From: Nocardia sp. NBC_00565
Lineage (GTDB): Bacteria; Actinomycetota; Actinomycetes; Mycobacteriales; Mycobacteriaceae
Direction: 5' to 3'
Assembly (NCBI RefSeq): GCF_036345915.1
Contig: NZ_CP107785.1
Coordinates: 2,480,001-2,544,000, forward strand
Length of the DNA stretch: 64,000 nt
Shown here piece after piece: positions 59,372-64,000 of the stretch; position 1 is the first letter of the stretch, and each line of letters starts with the position of its first letter. The position numbers and the translations under genes were made by a program. Below the pieces are notes generated by a model that made no database searches, was not told the DNA's origin, and saw nothing but the letters and a program-made list of their open reading frames with translations.

Positions 59372-60010
59372 CTAGGGCAGATCCACCTTGCTGGCCAGCC
59401 AGCGGTCACCGACTCGATCCATGGTCATCAGGATCCGGTTGCGGTCGACGCGGGGCGTCGGGTTGGTGACATTGGTGATTTCCGCGTCGACGAACAGCAT
59501 CACCACGACCTGGTTCTTCGAGGCGGACTGGACGCTCGCGGCGACGACCCGGCCCTTGCTGACCGATTTGGCTTGAATCAACAGGGGTTTGAGCTGATCG
59601 GCGGACTTGGTGTACATATCCTTGAAGCCGCCGGTCGCTCCGTTCATGGCGGCCGCATAGCCGGTATCGATATGGTCGGAGTCGATGCTGGTCAGGGTCA
59701 CCGCGTATTGCTGGGCGGCCGCCAGCGCCTGCGCGCCGGCGGCGTCGATGTCGTTGTGGGTGTGTAGCTTCCAGCCGAATATCGCCGCGAAGACGGTCGA
59801 GACCACCACCATGAGCAGCAGGAGCGCATCGACTCGCTGGGGCAGCCATCGACGCCATCGAGGTGCTGTCGTTTTCGTATCGTCCGTAAGATCCTGCGCA
59901 GGAAGAGATTCCGGCTCGGCGTCGTCGACAGATGCGGCAGTATCGTCCGGCTCGGTGGTTATCTGGTCGGCGGTGTCGCGTTCGGCCGTCGCTGTCGTGG
60001 TTTCTCGCAT
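59372..60010 (-). CDS. Mce-associated membrane protein (Mam)
   Basis: A 212-residue protein that, in mycobacteria, stabilises Mce lipid importers. An acidic, disordered N-terminus (about 1-50) is followed by one membrane helix (VDALLLLMVVVSTVFAAIFG, residues about 59-78) and an extracytoplasmic domain of the NTF2-like kind (FKDMYTKSADQLKPLLIQA, KNQVVVMLFVDAEITN). It lies 42 bp downstream of mceF on the same strand, the usual place. The ATG is 60010. Confidence 0.87.
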   Translation of the reverse strand: MRETTTATAERDTADQITTEPDDTAASVDDAEPESLPAQDLTDDTKTTAPRWRRWLPQRVDALLLLMVVVSTVFAAIFGWKLHTHNDIDAAGAQALAAAQQYAVTLTSIDSDHIDTGYAAAMNGATGGFKDMYTKSADQLKPLLIQAKSVSKGRVVAASVQSASKNQVVVMLFVDAEITNVTNPTPRVDRNRILMTMDRVGDRWLASKVDLP

Positions 60011-60052
60011 GATGTGCTCTCCTGATCGTCACCGGTTCCGACAGCGAACTGC

Positions 60053-61339
60053 TCACTTGGTCGGAATCGGCAGCGGCGCGTTCGCACCGCCGTAGGGGGT
60101 CGGAATTGTGAACGGTCCGGCCGGTGTCGGGTCCGCTGTCGCGAGTGGATCCACGCCGGGGGGCGTGGTCGCGGTGTTGTCGCCGGGCGGGCGCGGTGCG
60201 TTCGCCGCGCCGCGCACCAGGACCGATGGGTCCGGATTCGGGCAGCGCGCATGCAGATACGGTTCCGGGAAGTCGGGTATGGTTCCCGGCCGTCGCGGCA
60301 CGTTGTAGTCGCAGGCATAGCGCGGGTAGGGGCTGGCCAGCGCCCAGACGCCGCCGTCGCGGATGGCGGTGGAAACGGCGTCGAGGGTCGAGCCGGTCCG
60401 CTGCTGCGGGAAGAAGAATTCCTGTAGGGCCGGGATGTGCAGATAGGACATCTGCGATACCGTCGCCAGGTTGCCGAGCAGCTGAACCATGGTCTGTGAA
60501 TTGTTGGCGATGATCTGGTCCGCTGTGGTCAGCAGGCCGGGGGTGTTGTCGACGAGAGTGCCGAATCCGCCGGTCATGGCCGCGACACCGCTCATGGTTT
60601 CGGATAGGTTGTGTCCGGTCGATCCGAGCACGGTGCCGGCCTCGCCGAGGGTGGTCAGCACCGTTTTGCTGTTGTGTAGCAGGCTTACCGTTTGGGGTAG
60701 TACGGAATCCAGCGTCGAGATCATGAACATGCCGCCGTCGAGGATCGCCGCCAACTTGTTCGGACCATCCGCACTCACGCCGAGTTCGCCCATAATGGCC
60801 TGGAGTTCGGCCGGATCGATCTGGGCCAGCGTGCCATTGAGGTCGCCCAGTACCTCGGCCATGGTGGTCGGTGTCGAGGTCCGCTCCGCGGTGATCAGCT
60901 CGCCGTCCGATAGGTACCTGCCGCTGTCGGTCGAGGGCAGGAAGTCCAGAAACTGTTCGCCCGCGGCCGAGAGGGCGGCGACTCGAACACCGCCTGTCGC
61001 AGGTATTTTCGTGCGTTGGTCGATCTCGGCGACCACGAGCACCTTGTCACCTGTCACGTCGACCGACTGCACCCGCCCGACGCGCACGCCGCGCAGCGTG
61101 ACGTCCTGATCGGGCAGCAGCCCGCCGGACTGCGCCAGTTCGACACGTACCCGATATCGCGATTCGAGCGGGTTGATCTGCAGCGTGCCGAGCAGGAGAT
61201 AGCCACCACCGGCGAGGAACGTCAGCACGAGACCGACGCCGGACAGTAGTAGTCGGAATCGCACCAGTCGTTTTGTCGCCCATACCAATGCCCGTGCGGG
61301 AGGTTCCAGCAGGCCGCCCCGATTGTTCGCCGCGTTCAT
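60053..61339 (-). CDS. mceF: MCE family protein MceF
   Basis: A 428-residue subunit of a lipid-transporting Mce complex. It has a single N-terminal membrane anchor (LLLSGVGLVLTFLAGGGYLL, about residues 30-49) and an MCE beta-barrel domain (about 60-140, SRYRVRVELAQSGGLLPDQD). A long helical part follows, and then a Pro/Thr-rich tail with cysteines (YACDYNV, LHARCPNPD). It is last of the six in order, hence F. Its start overlaps the mceE stop by 4 bp. The family takes up sterols, fatty acids or phospholipids. Confidence 0.9.
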   Translation of the reverse strand: MNAANNRGGLLEPPARALVWATKRLVRFRLLLSGVGLVLTFLAGGGYLLLGTLQINPLESRYRVRVELAQSGGLLPDQDVTLRGVRVGRVQSVDVTGDKVLVVAEIDQRTKIPATGGVRVAALSAAGEQFLDFLPSTDSGRYLSDGELITAERTSTPTTMAEVLGDLNGTLAQIDPAELQAIMGELGVSADGPNKLAAILDGGMFMISTLDSVLPQTVSLLHNSKTVLTTLGEAGTVLGSTGHNLSETMSGVAAMTGGFGTLVDNTPGLLTTADQIIANNSQTMVQLLGNLATVSQMSYLHIPALQEFFFPQQRTGSTLDAVSTAIRDGGVWALASPYPRYACDYNVPRRPGTIPDFPEPYLHARCPNPDPSVLVRGAANAPRPPGDNTATTPPGVDPLATADPTPAGPFTIPTPYGGANAPLPIPTK

Positions 61340-62445
61340 CGGCCTGGTCCGTTCAGTCGCTGATTCAACCTGTTGAGGGTGTATGCCAGCGATCCGACGA
61401 AATTCGCCCAGTCCGATTGGTCCGGCACTCGGGCACCGGGATCGCCCGGAAAATTCGGGTCCGGTACCGCGCCGATGGCCAGTTGGACGATATCGGCGTA
61501 GACGTGCGAGGACTGCGCGTCGATGACTTTGAGGATCATCGGGAGGATCAGGTTGAGCGTGTCGAGATTCGCCTTCGGACTTTCCGCCGCATTGTTCAGG
61601 TCCTGGGCCAGCAGGTTGACGTTCGCTATCAGGCTCTGGTTGTTGCTGCCGTTGATGGATGGGAACTGGGCGAGCTGTCGTGCCATCTGATTGATACGAC
61701 CAATGAGGTCGACCAGGTTCTGGGTGTTGTCGCCGATGACCTGCAGCGCGGGTCCGGCGGCCGCGCTGGCGTCGGCGATAGCCGATTGCTGAGCCGCCAA
61801 AGTGGAACTCAGGGTGCCCATCGTCGCGAGGACATCCCGGATCTGGTCGGACCGAGCCGCGAGTCCGGCCAGTAACTGCCTGGTCTGGGCGATCAGCTCG
61901 GCCAGGCGATCACCGCGCCCGCCCACCGCCGCGCCGAAGTTGTTCACCAGTTCGGTGACGTTCGCGATGGCGCCGCCGTTGACCAGCAGCGCCGCCCTGG
62001 TCAGCACCTCTTCGATGGTGGCCGCCGCGGCGGTGGACGGCAGCGGGATGCTCGCGCCGTCGCCGAGATTCGCGGCGCTCGGATCCGGGTGCGGCGGCGG
62101 CGTCAATGCTACGAAGACATCGCCGAGGGGAGTGGCCGATCGCAGTTCGGCGGTGGTGCCGGCCGGCAGCAGCGCACCCGATCTGATCCGCATCGTCACC
62201 ACCGCGGTGTAGTCCTTCGCCACCATCGATTCGACCTCGCCGATATCGGCGCCGTTCAATTTCACCTTCGCCTTCATCGGCAGGTTGAGCGCGTTGGAGA
62301 AGGTCGCGGTCAGCGAATAGCTGTCGCCGTCGACGCCGGGCGCGGGCAGGGGGAGGCTGTCCAGGCGCACCGAGCACGCGGTGCACGAGAGGGTCAAGGC
62401 GAGCGCGCCGCCCGCGAGGCCACGTTTGAGTCCGAATATCGTCAT
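61336..62445 (-). CDS. mceE: MCE family lipoprotein MceE (LprK-like)
   Basis: A 369-residue Mce subunit with a lipoprotein signal. The signal region ends LSCTAC, giving a lipobox with Cys24 as the likely modified residue. The MCE domain follows (SYSLTATFSNALNLPMKAKV, about residues 42-61, with VKLNGADIGEVESM). The helical part contains LVNNFGAAVGGRGDRLAELI. In canonical operons subunit E is the lipoprotein, which supports the letter. It is translationally coupled to mceF. Confidence 0.9.
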   Translation of the reverse strand: MTIFGLKRGLAGGALALTLSCTACSVRLDSLPLPAPGVDGDSYSLTATFSNALNLPMKAKVKLNGADIGEVESMVAKDYTAVVTMRIRSGALLPAGTTAELRSATPLGDVFVALTPPPHPDPSAANLGDGASIPLPSTAAAATIEEVLTRAALLVNGGAIANVTELVNNFGAAVGGRGDRLAELIAQTRQLLAGLAARSDQIRDVLATMGTLSSTLAAQQSAIADASAAAGPALQVIGDNTQNLVDLIGRINQMARQLAQFPSINGSNNQSLIANVNLLAQDLNNAAESPKANLDTLNLILPMILKVIDAQSSHVYADIVQLAIGAVPDPNFPGDPGARVPDQSDWANFVGSLAYTLNRLNQRLNGPGR

Positions 62446-62458
62446 ATTTCGAGCACCT

Positions 62459-63628
62459 CTATTTGACGGGCGGTAGGCCCGCCATCGCTTCGAGCATTGC
62501 GGCGATTCCGAAATCCGGTCCCATATCCGCTTTCGTTCCGGTGGCGCAGCCCAGCTGCTTCAGACCGAGTAGGTTGCAGACTTCTTTCAGCATCTGACCA
62601 TCCAGCAGCAACCTGTTCAGGTCGACGGTCGCGCGCAGAGCGCCGACGTCGGGGTCGATGGCGTTGTAGGCGTTATCGGTCACCAGCGGGAATACATCGA
62701 GGAATTCGGCAAGATTGTCGTTGTAGTCGGCCATGGATTTCGTCATCGTGTTCGAGCCGGATGCCAGGGTCGTGAGGTTCTGCTGGTTCCTTTGCAGGAG
62801 ATCGGCCACCGCGACGATGATTTCGTTCAGTTTCGCGCCCGTATCGCCTTTGCCCAGATTCAATTCGGCGAGCAGGTCGCTGAGTTGTCCGATCCCGGAG
62901 CCGAATTGGCGCAGTGTCTGATCGTTGCGCGCGGCGATCGTGGTCAGGGTGTCGAGATTGGTGACCACCTTGGTGATCGCGTCCTTGGTCGCGGCGCCAT
63001 CGTCCCCGCTGAGCTGCAGCGCTCGGGACAGTTCGGTCAGGGCGTCGCGCATGGCGTTCCCATTGCCGACGGTCATGGCCGAGCCGACCTGCATCAGGTC
63101 GGCGATGGGACCATTGCCCGCACCATCTCCGCCGAGAGATTTGGCCAGTTTGTCGGCCATGGACAACAAACTCTCGAACTCCACTGGCGTCTTGGTGCGA
63201 TCGATCGGGAGTACGGCATGGTCGGGCAGCGTCGGCCCGTTCCGGTAGACCGGCGTCAATTCCACGTGCCGATCGGTGAGTACCGAATCCGATATCGTGA
63301 CGGCCTGCACGTCGGCGGGAATCTTGGTCGGCTTGTCGATGGACATCGTGACCTCGACATAGGACCCGTGTGCCTGAATGCTGACAACCTTGCCGATCCG
63401 CATACCGAGCACTGACACCGCATTGCCGGTATACAGCCCGTTCGCATTCTCGAAATGTGCGGTGATCGTGCGGGATTGGTCGCCCGGTCCGCCGAGCGGG
63501 CCGCTCGCGCATCCGGCGAGTACTGCGGCGACGGAGATGACAACCAGCTTCACCGCGCGCAGTGCAGTACGCCCACCCGTCGCGCGATCGCCACCCCTCG
63601 AGGAATCGCTGCGCGATGCTGTATTCAT
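62459..63628 (-). CDS. mceD: MCE family protein MceD, with a lipobox
   Basis: A 389-residue Mce subunit. The MCE domain is at about residues 55-135 (ITAHFENANGLYTGNAVSVL, then GMRIGKVVSI). The helical part contains ARNDQTLRQFGSGIGQLSDL. Unusually for subunit D, the N-terminal hydrophobic segment ends LAGC (Cys40), so it may be a lipoprotein like its neighbour E. ATG 63628 overlaps the mceC stop by ATGA. The longer open frame upstream is inside mceC and is shadow. The letter is assigned by gene order. Confidence 0.88.
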   Translation of the reverse strand: MNTASRSDSSRGGDRATGGRTALRAVKLVVISVAAVLAGCASGPLGGPGDQSRTITAHFENANGLYTGNAVSVLGMRIGKVVSIQAHGSYVEVTMSIDKPTKIPADVQAVTISDSVLTDRHVELTPVYRNGPTLPDHAVLPIDRTKTPVEFESLLSMADKLAKSLGGDGAGNGPIADLMQVGSAMTVGNGNAMRDALTELSRALQLSGDDGAATKDAITKVVTNLDTLTTIAARNDQTLRQFGSGIGQLSDLLAELNLGKGDTGAKLNEIIVAVADLLQRNQQNLTTLASGSNTMTKSMADYNDNLAEFLDVFPLVTDNAYNAIDPDVGALRATVDLNRLLLDGQMLKEVCNLLGLKQLGCATGTKADMGPDFGIAAMLEAMAGLPPVK

Positions 63629-64000
63629 TTGCAGTCCTCGTAGTACGGCTTCATATTCAGTTGTTCGGCGCGCGCGCTGAGGGCGCACATGAACGAGTCG
63701 ATGAACGCGCCGTCGGTCGCGCTACCCACCATCTCCTGCCCGGTTCCGGTGGCATTGGCGAACAGCCGCCACGGCACCGGCAGGACCTGCAGAATGTTGC
63801 GCAACAGATCGTCGTGCCCGGCGAACATCTGGGTAAGCGTGGTCAGATTGGTGAGCAGCTGATCGATCTCGGGCCGGTCCTGCACCACGATCGGCTGGAG
63901 TTGATGTACCAGCGTCGTCGTGGCATCCAGCAGTCCCTTGATGGCCAGCTGCCGAGAGATGAGCTGCCCCAGCACATCACGGCCCTGGGTGACCATCGAT
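63625..64000 (-). CDS. mceC: MCE family protein MceC, C-terminal part (cut by window edge)
   Basis: The last 124 residues or so of an Mce subunit, with the frame open past 64000. It includes the helical region LISRQLAIKGLLDATTTLVH and TLTQMFAGHDDLLRNILQVL. It ends in a Cys-containing tail (FMCALSARAEQLNMKPYYED, then CK). Assigned as C by order before D, E and F. The rest of the operon, including YrbE permeases and MceA and B, should lie to the right. Confidence 0.85.
   Translation of the reverse strand, partial: SMVTQGRDVLGQLISRQLAIKGLLDATTTLVHQLQPIVVQDRPEIDQLLTNLTTLTQMFAGHDDLLRNILQVLPVPWRLFANATGTGQEMVGSATDGAFIDSFMCALSARAEQLNMKPYYEDCK

Noticed and set aside
62459..63688. Start of mceD at 63688
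   Set aside because: That would overlap mceC by more than 60 bp. ATG 63628 gives the ATGA overlap seen throughout the operon and a proper signal sequence.
1..64000. Insertion sequences, prophage, integrase attachment sites, tRNA or rRNA genes
   Set aside because: I searched by eye for transposase or integrase motifs, terminal inverted repeats and tRNA-like cloverleafs and saw none. A tRNAscan or ISfinder run would be decisive.

Overview
The window looks like chromosome from a high-GC actinomycete of the Mycobacteriales, most plausibly Nocardia or a close relative. The reasons are the G/C-ending codon use, frequent GTG starts, an mce operon with its Mce-associated gene, two dehydrogenases of the mycofactocin-linked SDR type, a CxxHxxC-type ferredoxin, and a very dense set of acyl-CoA genes. 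I saw no rRNA, tRNA, transposase or CRISPR array.

Layout. 176-2219: an MFS exporter and a flavin-reductase-like protein, convergent on a strong terminator. 2321-11934: an acyl-CoA block with a DUF35-thiolase fusion, aldehyde dehydrogenase, LLM-type flavin oxidoreductase, crotonase-fold protein, acyl-CoA synthetase, a synthetase remnant and two SDRs. 12265-14690: a broken synthetase, a kinase-like phosphotransferase and an SDR. 14977-20124: a branched-chain-amino-acid-type ABC importer (LivF, LivG, a fused LivH-LivM permease, and a divergent lipoprotein receptor). 20246-22692: a secreted glycine-rich protein, a truncated kinase and a TetR regulator. 22762-34335: a second acyl-CoA block (crotonase, CaiB, P450, VOC protein, two acyl-CoA dehydrogenases, synthetase, double-hotdog dehydratase, tandem FadR-type regulator). 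34477-42768: gene remnants, then thiolase, racemase and crotonase on the minus strand, and dehydrogenase, SDR, dehydrogenase and quinone-reductase-like genes on the plus strand. 42775-47030: two more remnants, then a mycofactocin-type SDR divergent from a tightly coupled amidohydrolase, 75-aa protein, beta-hydroxyacid-dehydrogenase-like and ferredoxin operon. 47059-53120: a MarR/MFS efflux pair, a DoxX protein, a TetR regulator and several gene fragments. 53282-55856: a sulfonate/nitrate-type ABC importer. 55866-59365: a hydrolase, three TetR regulators and remnants of a cytochrome-oxidase-like pair. 59372-64000: the 3' part of an mce operon, which continues past the window edge.

How it works together. 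The synthetases, acyl-CoA dehydrogenases, crotonases, SDRs, hotdog dehydratase, thiolases and CaiB/racemase genes supply every step of a beta-oxidation-like route. The P450, mycofactocin-type SDRs, ferredoxin and LLM oxidoreductase add oxidative front-end chemistry, so catabolism of one or more hydrophobic or cyclic acids is a reasonable inference. The substrate cannot be read from the sequence.

Three things stand out. (1) A perfect tandem 80-bp duplication before the P450 gene encodes two identical 27-residue leader ORFs, each overlapping the next start by ATGA. (2) A GTATACTCTT element occurs in intergenic DNA beside several lipid genes. (3) A dozen gene remnants with terminal or internal deletions are scattered through the window, suggesting ongoing deletion-driven decay of accessory loci.
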